Notes: generated by a model from the letters alone, not told the origin. Shown: positions 38,701 to 45,779, counted from the stretch's first letter. The stretch: 64,000 nucleotides of DNA from Myxococcales bacterium (GCA_903642325.1 CAHJWM010000004.1:1-64000), one strand, 5' to 3'. Numbers and translations: made by a program.

Positions 38701-41175
38701 GCGCTCGAGGACAAGCTCGGCGACCGCGGCCAAGCGCAAGAGCGCTTCGAGATGGCCCTCGATCTCGATCCGACGCACTTGCCGTCGCTGGCCGCGCTCC
38801 GCACGATCGCCATCGACGAATCTGACTGGGATCGCGCCGGCCGTTACCTCGAGCAAGAACAGCTGAATACGCCGACGCCGCGGGCGCGCGCAAAATTGCT
38901 GGTCGAGCTTGGCAAGCTGCGTGACGACATGCTCGGCGAGCACGAGCTCGCGCTGCAGGCGTACGAGCTCGCGATGCAGTGCGATGCGGACTGCGAAGAG
39001 GCGGCGTTGCCCCTCGTCCAAGAGTACCTCCGGGTCGAGCGCTTTTCGGACGCCGAACCGCTGGCGGAGATGCTGGTTCGCAAGAGCAAGAACAAGGAGC
39101 GCACCGAGCAGCACGCTCTATACAAATTGCTTGGCAAGGTCCAGGCCTCGCTCGGCAACAACGAAAAGGCGCTCAAGGCTTATCAAACCGCGAACGGCTT
39201 GGATCTGACCGACCAAGAAACGATTCGCGGCATTGCGGACGTGGCCTTCCAATTGAAGGATTGGCCGAGCGCGCTCACTAATTATCAGAAGGTCTTGACT
39301 GCTCTCGCCGAGGACGACACCGAACGGCGTACGGACGTTTATTACCGACTCGGCTGCATCAAGCGCGAACAAGGTCAGGCCAAACAGGCCATCAACAACT
39401 TCGAAAAGGCGCTGGGCCTGAACGGCGAGCACCGTCCGACGCTCGATGCACTCGTCGCCATCTACGCTGCGGGCAACGACTGGAAGCAGGTCGCCGCCTA
39501 CAAGCGCCAAATCTTGGACGGCGTCTACGATGGCGAAGAGCGCTACAAGGTGTTGAACGAAATCGGCGACATCTGGAGTGAACGCGAGAAGAATCCGCAA
39601 AAGGCGATCGAGGCTTTGGAGGAGGCTCGCGACCTCAAGCCGCAAGATCACGTACTTTTACACAAGCTTTTGCAGCTCTACCAATCGGCCGCCGACTGGC
39701 AAAAGATGGTCGACACGCTGCAGGCAATTGCCGACGACGAGGATCGCCGCGAGATCAAGGCTCGCTACATTTTCACGCAGGCGCAAATCTACCGCGATAA
39801 GATCGAGGATCCCGACCGTGCCGTGGAGCTATTCAACGAGTCGCTCGACCTCAACCCGAACTACCTAGAAGCCTTCGAACGCATCAACAAGGTGCTGACG
39901 CAGCAGAAGAACTGGAAACAGCTCGAGCGCGCCTATCGGAAAATGCTGCACCGCATTGCGGGCAAGGGCAACGCTGAGCTCGAGCACACGCTCTGGCATC
40001 AGCTCGGCCTCATTTACCGCGACCGCCTTCAGCAAACGGATCCTGCGATCGAAGCGTTCAAAATGGCCTCGAGCAACAAGCCCGACGCCGTCGTGGTGCG
40101 CCAGATTTTGGCCGAGCTGTACGAGGTCGGCGAGCGCTGGGACGAGGCAATCAGCGAACAACGCGCCATTCTCGAAGCAGAGCCGCTGAAGATCGACTCG
40201 TACCGTTCCTTGTATCGGCTGTATCTGCAGAAACAAGGATATGACGAGGCGTGGTGCCTGGCCGCGGCCATGGCCTTCATGAAAAAGGCCGACGAAGAGG
40301 AGCAGCGTTTCTTCGAGGACTATCGCCCGCAAGGCATGCTGCCCGTGAAGGGCCGCTTGTCGAACGAGCTATGGGTCAAGCAAGTTTTTCATGCGGACGA
40401 GAACCTTTACATCTCGAAGATTTTCGAAATGATCGCTCCGGCGGCGCTGCAGGCCAAAATTGCACAGCTACAGGCGCAGGGTAAGCCGCCCGTGCTCGAC
40501 AAACGCTTTCGTCAGGATCCTGGTACATCGACCGTCACCTTCGCAAAAACTTTTGGCTGGGCCGCCCAAGTGCTCGGTGTGCAGGCGCCGGAGCTGTACG
40601 TCCGTAACGACGTGCCCGGTGCAATCGTGGCAGTGCCGTCGAATCCACCGGCCTCGGTCGCGGGTCAAACGGTGCTCACCGGCTTCCAGCCGCAGGAGCT
40701 CACCTTCATGTGCGGCAAGCACTTGTCGCACTATCGCGGCGAGCACTACATCCGCACGCTCTTTCCGACCCACGCCGAGCTCACCATCATGCTGTTTGCG
40801 GGCGTGATGTTGGCGGCTCCGAGCACCCCCATGCCGCAAGACATGGCGGCCCAAATCCGTGCCACCGCGCAAGAGCTGGCGAAATACATGCAGCCCGTGC
40901 AACTCGAAGGGCTACGCCTGGTGGTGAAACGCTTCATCGATGAAGGCGCCAAGGCCAACATCAAGCGCTGGAATCAGGCGGTCGAGCTCACGGCCTGCCG
41001 CGCTGGCTTGATTGTATGCGGCGATCTCGAGATTTCGCGCAAGCTGATTGGTGCAGAGGCGCCGTTGCCTGGCGACTCAACGGCCGCGGACAAGATGAAG
41101 GAGCTTTTGCTGTACTTCGTCAGCGAACAATATTCCGAGGTGCGGCGCGCGCTCGGCATCGCAATCGCGGTTTGA
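29719..41175 (+). CDS. gltI: Giant TPR protein, GltI/AgmK-like, with M48-pseudopeptidase-like C-terminus
   Basis: This 3818-aa protein has no signal peptide or TM helix, so it is cytoplasmic. Residues ~1-385 are TPR-like; ~385-475 is a Pro/Ala/Ser linker. A very long array follows, of ~71-72-residue double hairpins marked by W..L at the start and ALxxLxxLY at the end. The last ~250 residues differ: CGKHLSHYRGEH (~3665-3676) and ELTACRAGLIVCGD (~3756-3769) align with the HExxH and SADRAGL regions of M48 metallopeptidases but lack the catalytic Glu and Asp. Myxococcus AgmK/GltI is a TPR protein of almost the same length, which together with the neighbours supports the call. The start follows GAGGGA. 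Confidence 0.8.
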   Translation: MDLEQRLKQLESQHDWHGIVEALEQGLGSTQDATLKADLHLRLGRVLHTQFLQGVRALKHFQDAYKLNPALFDALSEARAIYWELGKLNMVQKLLELQLKSAPSARVKSALFRELGDVLCDVAEYERAAESYAKALQNAEGTPGDLGDRLLDVQVGADEWQERIAALLRAAHEAATPAESSTTFLRAARIARRFAPTDYEGVLAQAYAADPGNKSAAALYEGLLVEAQRTEAILDTQREALKRIDAPVAKADASFRFGARWALRHQNLDVGSQFLEEALRLDPSREPAFTFLKDAIGVRGGEWERVVRLADELADRAGVSESASYLLASGGLIAWREQGDLIRARKFFERLSRVSPAHPALLAFEAQIGQQLPAGVVASRADTETGVSQAAPAPTPEVLTPDAVTPEIEYAEEDAELEVIPPSEPPSPVPVPVSAVTIAVSAAKAAPASLRSASATSAHPPAAAPTASTAQVNASGGADPSLIASLREKLAQQEAAKRFNEYVKTLVALGDAVSEPAEKAELYAKAADLYVSKFANQAEAVRAYEKVLEVAPNQPAASAYLREMYEKRRDWEKLIQLSVREASALPAGAERAAKYKQIALLATERVKKPEVCIDLWAVVLDNDPDDVDALNALSQLYERSRDYVKLADVLARLADLTYDIAAKIEILNKLGQVAGDRLKDEERAVDAYRALLTLQPDDRRAQEQLKKRYVTLGRWDDLEVFYADTGKWDEFIRVLESNEARATDTAQRIGMMMKIAELWMTQKGKPDRAAKAYEKVLSFDEHNLAAAERLIPLYTSANNPKGLATAIEVKLGHVQRPEDALSLLREVAGLYDSRINDKAKAFDRYLAAFKLAPADARSQSDMERVAQVTARWEDVIAAYRGAVSTADDQGDTAVANALRLRLGRVYVEETERVDDALAEYRSVYESEPDNQVALSALERLYRQTARWRDLLDVYGKKRELADAPRERKQILYEIAKLYEVQIGDPKAAIETYQAVLEDDPADSATLAALDALYQKTKSWEPYAEVLRRRIELEGDERVLVDLKFRLAQTELEYLGDEPGALENYREILQIDADHEGARVALEGMLTSESLGAEAAAILETIYEARGDWEKLIGALEILALSDSQLDRRVYLLRKIAATAGTELGSLDRALDAQARALKEDPSQAETLLELEHLAGQAGAWDKLRGIYNEVAGSLDEPALARQYWMRLAAIEERLGKVEQAATSYEKVLKLDPSDAEALRAMDALYRGTGHWEDLIGVFRRRIGLTQEGPETEAVYAQMAQIYEEKLGKPNEAIAAYREVLASDPTSHVALDALDGLFTRRGLWNELADNLDTQLGLAQTDDAQRDLMLRLAFLRERQMGQTEAAIEGYRQVLDRDPTNATALGALERLSSDGRHSLAIAEILEPLYRSQGDYQKLIGVHEVQVSQADEPSRKVELLHQIAALHEDAAGDVNAGFDTLARALAVDPSHEETQTGLDRLARVTGRFQDLARVFEQLAVTQKDPELGSRLYSSAAGVYENLVGDGDRAIELYRKVLSIDPANLSAADSLQTLFQSAERFADMSLILQRKAQVLEDVEAQKAALYQAATLEQEVLERQENAIGVYLKILEIDPEDLRSIDALIELYLGLSRWEELLSVYSKKADLVLDTEEKKLIFYQVGAVYERELSDVRRAIDTYQKVLELDPDDLTALSRLDVLYQSAGNWRELLSILQHEAELTADPAEAVSYQYRIAELYERHLDDIDRSVELYREILNIQSEHAPTLAALEGIKDGKRAPLAAASVLEPVYDALGDYQKLISVLEVQVRFSADAFAKVELLHRIARLYEESLGDRGRAFETYARAIGVDSQNEEALGSLERLAMTLDRWPAVAALYDAELDKLEADPDRFVELGLRAAQVYEVQLENLDNAVVRYRRVLAADPDNQVAVRSLDRLFTHLERWPDLSEILTRESEIGQSPDEILEFKYRLGQIYQARLGDLDQAITAYREVISAAPEHENTRKALEALFENGTKQLEIGEILEPLYQGSGEWEKLIRVREASLSHTTDPDERIALFHRIAEDAEERLLDPVLAFGVHVRAIKESPLDERASEEIERLASMLDGGWESLANAYADVLGVEGLEGATQAIIGKRLARVFEEELADVVKAEETYRYVLTVAPRERDALANLDRIYTSLEQWPELAGVLEQRAASAEDDHERVELYTRLGQVYEEQLTQTEDAVRAYRVIFDKLAPSNEDAIRALGRIYEQTEAYSELATVYQRELENAGGDVQEAEIRAKIAHLAATRLGNVEGAIEGWKRVLDLRGEDPEALAALAGLYERQEKWAELTDVLERHFDIAESDEDRVNVLTRRARLFAERLNRDDEALETWQRVLDIDFSNIAALRAVAQVWRARQDANELVNALHATIDRAAALLEPAELKGVYRELGQTYGSSLAQPFDAAEAWRHLLEVDPTDFEAMAELEAIYRAEERWVEVIGVKMQRADALQEPSERVRELLETTEIWKKDVNEYDSATPAFEKILRIEPAHQESFEALERLHGAAGRWETLVELYLNRLETRESTQDRNEILRRIARVFEEHLDDKNQAFDALVNAFSEDFSDDETSRYLERMAQATGRWGELINTANAWLPEQSDDKQKIQLCLRLGKWYGEDLGHPEYAQPYYQQIMALDPNNVQVLRQMAAIHRMSAQWQKVGETLTRALDVATANDDRKAILVDLGELLYKNMGQADQGIAFYKRALEVDPHHVQALTALERIYDERSNYDDLVDILRAKVQALSEPAQIASTKLRMATLYETTLGDFDRAGKVYREVVEIDGRNVLALRGLERIYQTTQSWADLVGILERQLDVVETEREHVEVLLKLAGIQEEHFLRFEIAAQRLEQALEISPGEERAYIALERCYRRLKQWRDLISTYERHISEAATTSTKVELYGLIAAVYAEEVGDVDRAVDAYRNIVDVDDSNVPALEALSKLYEKQGDAAQAIESMTRVADLTADGNQRVEMYYRIGKALEDKLGDRGQAQERFEMALDLDPTHLPSLAALRTIAIDESDWDRAGRYLEQEQLNTPTPRARAKLLVELGKLRDDMLGEHELALQAYELAMQCDADCEEAALPLVQEYLRVERFSDAEPLAEMLVRKSKNKERTEQHALYKLLGKVQASLGNNEKALKAYQTANGLDLTDQETIRGIADVAFQLKDWPSALTNYQKVLTALAEDDTERRTDVYYRLGCIKREQGQAKQAINNFEKALGLNGEHRPTLDALVAIYAAGNDWKQVAAYKRQILDGVYDGEERYKVLNEIGDIWSEREKNPQKAIEALEEARDLKPQDHVLLHKLLQLYQSAADWQKMVDTLQAIADDEDRREIKARYIFTQAQIYRDKIEDPDRAVELFNESLDLNPNYLEAFERINKVLTQQKNWKQLERAYRKMLHRIAGKGNAELEHTLWHQLGLIYRDRLQQTDPAIEAFKMASSNKPDAVVVRQILAELYEVGERWDEAISEQRAILEAEPLKIDSYRSLYRLYLQKQGYDEAWCLAAAMAFMKKADEEEQRFFEDYRPQGMLPVKGRLSNELWVKQVFHADENLYISKIFEMIAPAALQAKIAQLQAQGKPPVLDKRFRQDPGTSTVTFAKTFGWAAQVLGVQAPELYVRNDVPGAIVAVPSNPPASVAGQTVLTGFQPQELTFMCGKHLSHYRGEHYIRTLFPTHAELTIMLFAGVMLAAPSTPMPQDMAAQIRATAQELAKYMQPVQLEGLRLVVKRFIDEGAKANIKRWNQAVELTACRAGLIVCGDLEISRKLIGAEAPLPGDSTAADKMKELLLYFVSEQYSEVRRALGIAIAV

Positions 41176-41185
41176 AGTTTCCGAG

Positions 41186-41210
41186 CCTCGGCGCTTTCCG
41201 AGCGCTGAGG
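41186..41210. terminator. Hairpin between convergent giant TPR gene and outer-membrane protein gene
   Basis: CCTCGGCGCT (41186-41195) pairs with AGCGCTGAGG (41201-41210), a 10-bp stem with one G-T pair and loop TTCCG. It fills the 41-base gap between facing stop codons. Confidence 0.6.
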
Positions 41211-41216
41211 CGGCGG

Positions 41217-42011
41217 CTATTTGCCCGGAAAGTCGAGCGTCACGCGCAGACCGGTACCAAGCCCAGTGTGCAGCGAAGTGCCGACTGAACCCGATTGTGA
41301 TTGTGGGTGACTCGTGTACGACCCCAGGTCGAACTGAAGGTACGGCCCTACGCCGACGTTGGCGAAGGGATACCAATCGCCGCCCAATGTCAGACGCAGC
41401 CAGTCGGGGCCGAAGTATTTTGATGTTGCCGAGCCCGTGTCGACAGCGGTTCGGCGGGCGCCGACGGCGATTACGCCCCAAGGATCGAAGCGAGTGCCCT
41501 GCACGATGTGGTAGCGCAAGAACGGACCGCCGGCGAAGCTCGTAGCAGAGCAAGCGGAGCACCTCGAAGGTGAGCTGAAGTCATCGAATTCGGCCCACCC
41601 CCCAAGCACGACGTTGCGGCTCAGCCCAAAGCCCAGGTCCAGATTGAGGGCTAGGCCGGCACCTAGCGCGGCCCTCTGCTTGATGCCGTTCTCGAGGCTG
41701 CCAAATGGCCACCTGAGGCCGAGCGACGCGCCGACGATGAAGTGACGCGTCAGCGTGTCGCGGGCGCTCGGGATGGGCTCGAGCGCCGGCTCGTCCGCGT
41801 CGGCCGGAACGATCTGGAGCGCCGGGGCACCGGCCGGCGGTTGAGCGCCGCCCGGTGCGGCAGTCTCCGGGGCGGCGGGAGTGGCCGCCTCCGGGCTCTC
41901 GGCAGGTGCAGGCTCCGGCGATGGTGCGCCACTAATTGGGCTTTGAGCGTGTGCCAGCTGAGCAAGAAAAAGCCAGGCGAACGCTGCGCTCATGGCGGCG
42001 GAAAATCGCAT
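41217..42011 (-). CDS. Outer-membrane beta-barrel-like protein
   Basis: This 264-aa protein has a signal peptide (MRFSAAMSAAFAWLFLAQLAHAQ), a Pro/Ala/Glu-rich linker of ~50 residues and a C-terminal ~170-residue region of alternating strands (FIVGASLGLRWPFG, LALNLDLGFGLSRNVVLGGW, LRVTLDFPGK). These suggest a small outer-membrane beta-barrel. A CSAC motif in a loop could form a disulfide. ATG 42011 is chosen at the signal peptide. It is divergent from the FHA-sigma54 gene (90-base gap) and convergent with the giant TPR gene. The function is unknown. Confidence 0.68.
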   Translation of the reverse strand: MRFSAAMSAAFAWLFLAQLAHAQSPISGAPSPEPAPAESPEAATPAAPETAAPGGAQPPAGAPALQIVPADADEPALEPIPSARDTLTRHFIVGASLGLRWPFGSLENGIKQRAALGAGLALNLDLGFGLSRNVVLGGWAEFDDFSSPSRCSACSATSFAGGPFLRYHIVQGTRFDPWGVIAVGARRTAVDTGSATSKYFGPDWLRLTLGGDWYPFANVGVGPYLQFDLGSYTSHPQSQSGSVGTSLHTGLGTGLRVTLDFPGK

Positions 42012-42101
42012 GGGCGCCTTGTTAGCACCCGTCGACGGCTCACGAAACCCCCGCGGAAACTTTGCCACAACCGGGGCCGGGCTCGAGCCGATGGACGCCG
42101 C

Positions 42102-43433
42102 ATGCCCCCTCAGCCGCCCAGCGGTGATCCGAGCTCTCAGACCCTCGAATGCCCTAGGGCTGCGCAGCGCGGGCCTTGGCGGCTCGATCTAGGTACAGAA
42201 AACGAGCCCGCGAGCTGCACCTTGCGCTCAGGTGACGACCTCACCTTGGGGAGCGGTCGATCGGCGCGGCTGCGCGTCGAAGATCCAGCCGTCAGTAGCC
42301 TACACTGCCGTTTGCGCGTGCTCGAATCTGGGATCTTCGTCGAGGACCTGGCGTCCAAGAATGGCTTGTATGTCGGCGGGGCGCGCGTACCGTCGGCGCT
42401 ACTTTCCGAGTCGGGCGCGGCATTCGTGGTCGGGCGGTCCGCGATCTGCGTTCGGACCATCGATGCGGACGAGGAGCACGCGCCAACCGACCCGCTTCCG
42501 GGCGTGATTGGAACGTCGGCGCCGATGTTACGCGTTGCCCGGCTCGTCCGTCGGCACGCAAAATCACGCGTCCCGATCTTATTGCAGGGTGAATCGGGCA
42601 CGGGCAAGGACATGGTCGCACGCGCCGTGCACGAGCTCGGTCGACGCGATGGGCCTTACGTGCCGCTCAACATGGCAGCGTTGCCCGAGTCGCTGGCAGA
42701 TGCCGAGCTCTTTGGGCATCGTCGAGGTGCATTCACGGGCGCGGTCACGAGCCGCGTCGGTGCCTTCGAGCAGGCTCACGAGGGCACGCTTTTTCTCGAC
42801 GAGATTGCCGAGTTACCTCTCTCAATCCAAGTCAAGCTGCTGCGCGTCGTGGAGGACGGCATGGTGCGGGCGGTGGGCGCTTCGCAGGCGATCCGTGTCT
42901 TGGTCCGGCTCGTGTCAGCGAGCTGGGCCGCGCTCGACGAACGCGTGATCGAAGGGCGCTTTCGCGCGGATCTTTATCATCGCCTCGCGACCGTCGTGGT
43001 CGAGCTGCCGCCCTTACGCGACCGTCGCAGCGACATCGCGCAACTGAGTCACTCGCTACTGCGGCGCATGCGTGCCGACGTCGGTGAGCGAACGTTGTCG
43101 AGCGCGGCGTTATCGCGCTTGGTGGAGCAAAGCTGGCCGGGCAATGTGCGTGAGCTCGGCGCGGTGTTGTACCGCGCCGCCGCGAGCACGGAGCACGAGA
43201 TTGGCGCACGTCACGTGGACGAAGCAAGCCGGCAAGCGCCGCACGCGCGCCGCCCCGCCCAAGACGCGCAAGCGTTGCTCGAACAGTGTTCCGGCAACAT
43301 CAGTCGCGCCGCCCGAGCCGCTGGTGTACCGCGCAGTACGTTCCGTGCCTGGTTGGCCAAGATCTCGCCTAGCTGCGGCACCCCCGAGCATGACGGCACC
43401 GCTTCGGCTTCGAGCGCCGTCGCCGCGCGTTAA
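42102..43433 (+). CDS. FHA-domain sigma54-dependent transcriptional activator
   Basis: This 443-aa protein has an N-terminal FHA domain (~35-110; LGSGRSARLRVEDPAVSSLHC, SKNGLYVGGARV) in place of a receiver, so it is probably controlled by Ser/Thr phosphorylation. The AAA+ domain has Walker A GESGTGKD, the GAFTGA loop that contacts sigma54, Walker B GTLFLDEI and the FRADLYHRL arginine-finger region; the sensor I Asn of AATN is replaced (SASW). A C-terminal Fis-type HTH follows (NISRAARAAGVPRSTFRAWL). ATG 42102 is used because the longer frame overlaps the opposite gene. It may regulate the adjoining envelope genes (inference). Confidence 0.9.
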   Translation: MPPQPPSGDPSSQTLECPRAAQRGPWRLDLGTENEPASCTLRSGDDLTLGSGRSARLRVEDPAVSSLHCRLRVLESGIFVEDLASKNGLYVGGARVPSALLSESGAAFVVGRSAICVRTIDADEEHAPTDPLPGVIGTSAPMLRVARLVRRHAKSRVPILLQGESGTGKDMVARAVHELGRRDGPYVPLNMAALPESLADAELFGHRRGAFTGAVTSRVGAFEQAHEGTLFLDEIAELPLSIQVKLLRVVEDGMVRAVGASQAIRVLVRLVSASWAALDERVIEGRFRADLYHRLATVVVELPPLRDRRSDIAQLSHSLLRRMRADVGERTLSSAALSRLVEQSWPGNVRELGAVLYRAAASTEHEIGARHVDEASRQAPHARRPAQDAQALLEQCSGNISRAARAAGVPRSTFRAWLAKISPSCGTPEHDGTASASSAVAAR

Positions 43434-44659
43434 AACGAGCCCGCGACCGTAAGCCCCGTCTGCCTCGGCCCGACGCTGGGCATGATTGCAACGCGCCGGC
43501 GCCCGGCCTTGGCGTCGCGTGCCGCCTCTTTGGCGTTCGGATCGACGAAGTAATAGAGCACGGTCGCAACTGCGGCGACGCCCCCGATCACGAAGCCCAC
43601 CTTGGAGATCGCCTTGAAGGTGTCGCCGCGATGCACGTTTTCTGGATATTTCGTGCAGGCGTGGGCGTACTGGGCGGTGCGCTGATCGATATTCGGCTTC
43701 TTGTCGCTCGCGTCGTAGCCCACCCCGCTCAGCCAAGCTTTCGGATCGCTGCAAAGGTCGGTGGTGTTCGGCATGGCTGAGCCACTATCCATGATCGCCG
43801 CTTGGTTGATCTGTTGGGCGACCGAGTCGGAGCTCGAATAGCTTTTGTTCGACGCAATCGCGAAGCCGATCCCGCTGCCCACGCCCACGCCCGTCAAACT
43901 GAGGCCCGCTAGGCCCACCGGCGAGCTCGTCAACCACTGGAAGAACGGCTTGCGCCCTTCATCCGAATCCGATGCGGGTAGCTCGAGCTCGGGTGCATGC
44001 TCGAGTACCGGTGGGGGCGCGGCTCGTTCCGCAGGAGCCACTTCGGCGGGCGGCGCGGCGGGCGCGAGCTTGGTGCTCAGTGCCAGCGTGAGCGTGAGCT
44101 CCTTGCCAGCGCTCGCCCCAACTTGGGTTGCGCTCGATCTCGCGCCCTTATGTGCTTCGACCGTGTGCTGGCCCGCGGTGAGGTACACCGCCCCCGGCAG
44201 CGGCGACATGCCTTCGAGAGTGCCATCCACAGAGACCTCTGCGCCGCTCTCGTCGACGTTTACGTCAACCTCACAGACCGCGAGTTTCGCGGCGTTCAGG
44301 CCCGCCTGCGCCGCCTGGGTCTCTGCGCCGGTGGCGTCCGTTGCTTCCCGCAAGTAGGCCGAGAAGTGTTTTGCCGCGTCGGCTTCGTGAGCGCTCCGCA
44401 ACTCGCTCTGCGCCAGGTTGAGCAGTACCGCGGGGTGCTTCTTCAGCGCATAAGCCTGGAGAAATGCGACCCGCGCCTTGTCGAATTCTTTCTTGTCGAA
44501 GAAGACGACGCCTGCCTTGAACCGCTCGCGGGCGATCGCCACTGTCCCGTCCTCCCCGCTCGCGTGAACCGCGGGGGCGGCACAGACCAAGCGAGCGCTC
44601 ACGGAGCACGTGCACACGAGAGACAGGCAGAGCCGGGTGCGAAGCCTAAGTTTTCTCAT
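43430..44659 (-). CDS. Exported TPR and PEGA-like protein
   Basis: This 409-aa protein has a signal peptide (LCLSLVCTCSVSARLVCA) and an N-terminal TPR-like region (RFKAGVVFFDKKEFDKARVAFLQAY, NLAQSELRSAHEADAAKHFSAYL). A PEGA-like segment follows (VDVNVDESGAEVSVDGTLEGMSPLPGAVYLTAGQHTVEA). After a Pro/Ala linker there are two hydrophobic segments (~245-270 and ~365-385) flanking a Cys-containing loop. This architecture is common in myxobacterial envelope proteins; the function is unknown. Its stop overlaps the convergent sigma54 activator by four bases. Confidence 0.75.
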   Translation of the reverse strand: MRKLRLRTRLCLSLVCTCSVSARLVCAAPAVHASGEDGTVAIARERFKAGVVFFDKKEFDKARVAFLQAYALKKHPAVLLNLAQSELRSAHEADAAKHFSAYLREATDATGAETQAAQAGLNAAKLAVCEVDVNVDESGAEVSVDGTLEGMSPLPGAVYLTAGQHTVEAHKGARSSATQVGASAGKELTLTLALSTKLAPAAPPAEVAPAERAAPPPVLEHAPELELPASDSDEGRKPFFQWLTSSPVGLAGLSLTGVGVGSGIGFAIASNKSYSSSDSVAQQINQAAIMDSGSAMPNTTDLCSDPKAWLSGVGYDASDKKPNIDQRTAQYAHACTKYPENVHRGDTFKAISKVGFVIGGVAAVATVLYYFVDPNAKEAARDAKAGRRRVAIMPSVGPRQTGLTVAGSF

Positions 44660-44708
44660 CGTCGCTCAGAGTAGATGGCATTTCCCCAAGGCGGAACGGC
44701 TTTGCCGC

Positions 44709-45779
44709 TCAGAAAGGCGAGTCTCGCACGATAACGCTCTTGGTGGCGGCCGCTTTGGGCGCAGGCATCGAGGCGTCGCCGGCAGGCGACACCGGTGTTT
44801 TGGGGCGTGCTGCTGGCCGCGCAGCGGGCGCCGCTGCTTGCACCTTTGGCTTTGCCGCCTTCACGTGGGCCGCACTCCCTATCTGCGGTGGCGGAGCGGA
44901 CGACGGCATGACGACCGGAGCGGCTTCGAGCGGGCGGGGTTCTGCGCTGGGCGCGGCCGTCGCTTGCGCCGCTGCGATAGAGCCCGGAGCAGCTGCCGCG
45001 GGCACCACCGTCGTGGCAATCGGGGTCGACGCGGAGTCGGCATCGGCACTCAGTGCGCGGATCCCGAGCACGGCGCCGAGCAGAAGCAGCAACGCGGCGG
45101 CGCCCGCATAAAGCAGGGGTCCTGCTTTTTTCTTCGGAGTGTAGAGGTCGTCGACCTCGACCGCGGCGCCTGCCGCACGCGCGGGCACCGGACCCGGAGC
45201 CACGCGCGCGCGGGATGGCCGGGTCGCCGACAGCGCCGGGTTGATGGCGTCGGGCGAGGACTGAGCCTCGGACGCGATCACCACGGGAGGCGTAGCCGGG
45301 CCGTCCTTTGGCGCGTACTTGCCCGCGTAGCCCGGAACGTCGAGCGCTCCCTGCACGGCCACGGGGCTCACCACAACTGGCGCGAGCGCGCTCGGCGCGG
45401 CGGGCATCGGCACCGCCGGTGGCGAAAACCCAAGTAAGGTCTTGTGGTGGGTCCCTCGCGGTGCCGCCAGTGCGGGCATCAGTGGTGTTACGGTGGAGCT
45501 GCCGGGAGTGGTAGCGCTCGGGATGGCCACGCTCGGCGCCGGCGGTAACGGAGCGGGCGGGAGCGTGGGCTCGGGCACGGTGATGGGCGCCAAGCCGAGC
45601 AGCGTGTGCTTGTTGAACCCATGTAAAGGCGCCGCTGCAGGCGGTTGGGCGGCCACTTGCGCCTGCCCAGGCAAGTCCTCGTCTTCCCAGAAAGGCGTGA
45701 AGCTTGCGGCGAGCCGGTCGGCGTCTTCGACGCTGAGCGGCGCCGACGACGGGGGACTTTTAGCGGGCTGATCGGCCAT
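44709..45779 (-). CDS. Low-complexity single-TM protein with paired HKTLLG-like motifs
   Basis: This 356-aa protein is mostly Pro/Ala-rich. It has an acidic N-terminal patch (FTPFWEDEDLPG), two copies of a short motif (NKHTLLGLAP and HHKTLLGFSP) ~60 residues apart, a basic segment (TPKKKAG) and one TM helix (PLLYAGAAALLLLLGAVLGI, ~225-245). A disordered, presumably periplasmic tail ends in SVIVRDSPF. There is no enzyme domain. The short motifs could be docking sites; the function is unknown. ATG 45779 (MADQPAK) is preferred over the start five residues earlier. Confidence 0.6.
   Translation of the reverse strand: MADQPAKSPPSSAPLSVEDADRLAASFTPFWEDEDLPGQAQVAAQPPAAAPLHGFNKHTLLGLAPITVPEPTLPPAPLPPAPSVAIPSATTPGSSTVTPLMPALAAPRGTHHKTLLGFSPPAVPMPAAPSALAPVVVSPVAVQGALDVPGYAGKYAPKDGPATPPVVIASEAQSSPDAINPALSATRPSRARVAPGPVPARAAGAAVEVDDLYTPKKKAGPLLYAGAAALLLLLGAVLGIRALSADADSASTPIATTVVPAAAAPGSIAAAQATAAPSAEPRPLEAAPVVMPSSAPPPQIGSAAHVKAAKPKVQAAAPAARPAARPKTPVSPAGDASMPAPKAAATKSVIVRDSPF

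Noticed and set aside
41742-42101. N-terminal extension of the sigma54 activator
   Set aside because: It overlaps the opposite-strand outer-membrane protein gene and is Arg-rich non-protein-like sequence; FHA homology starts after 42102.
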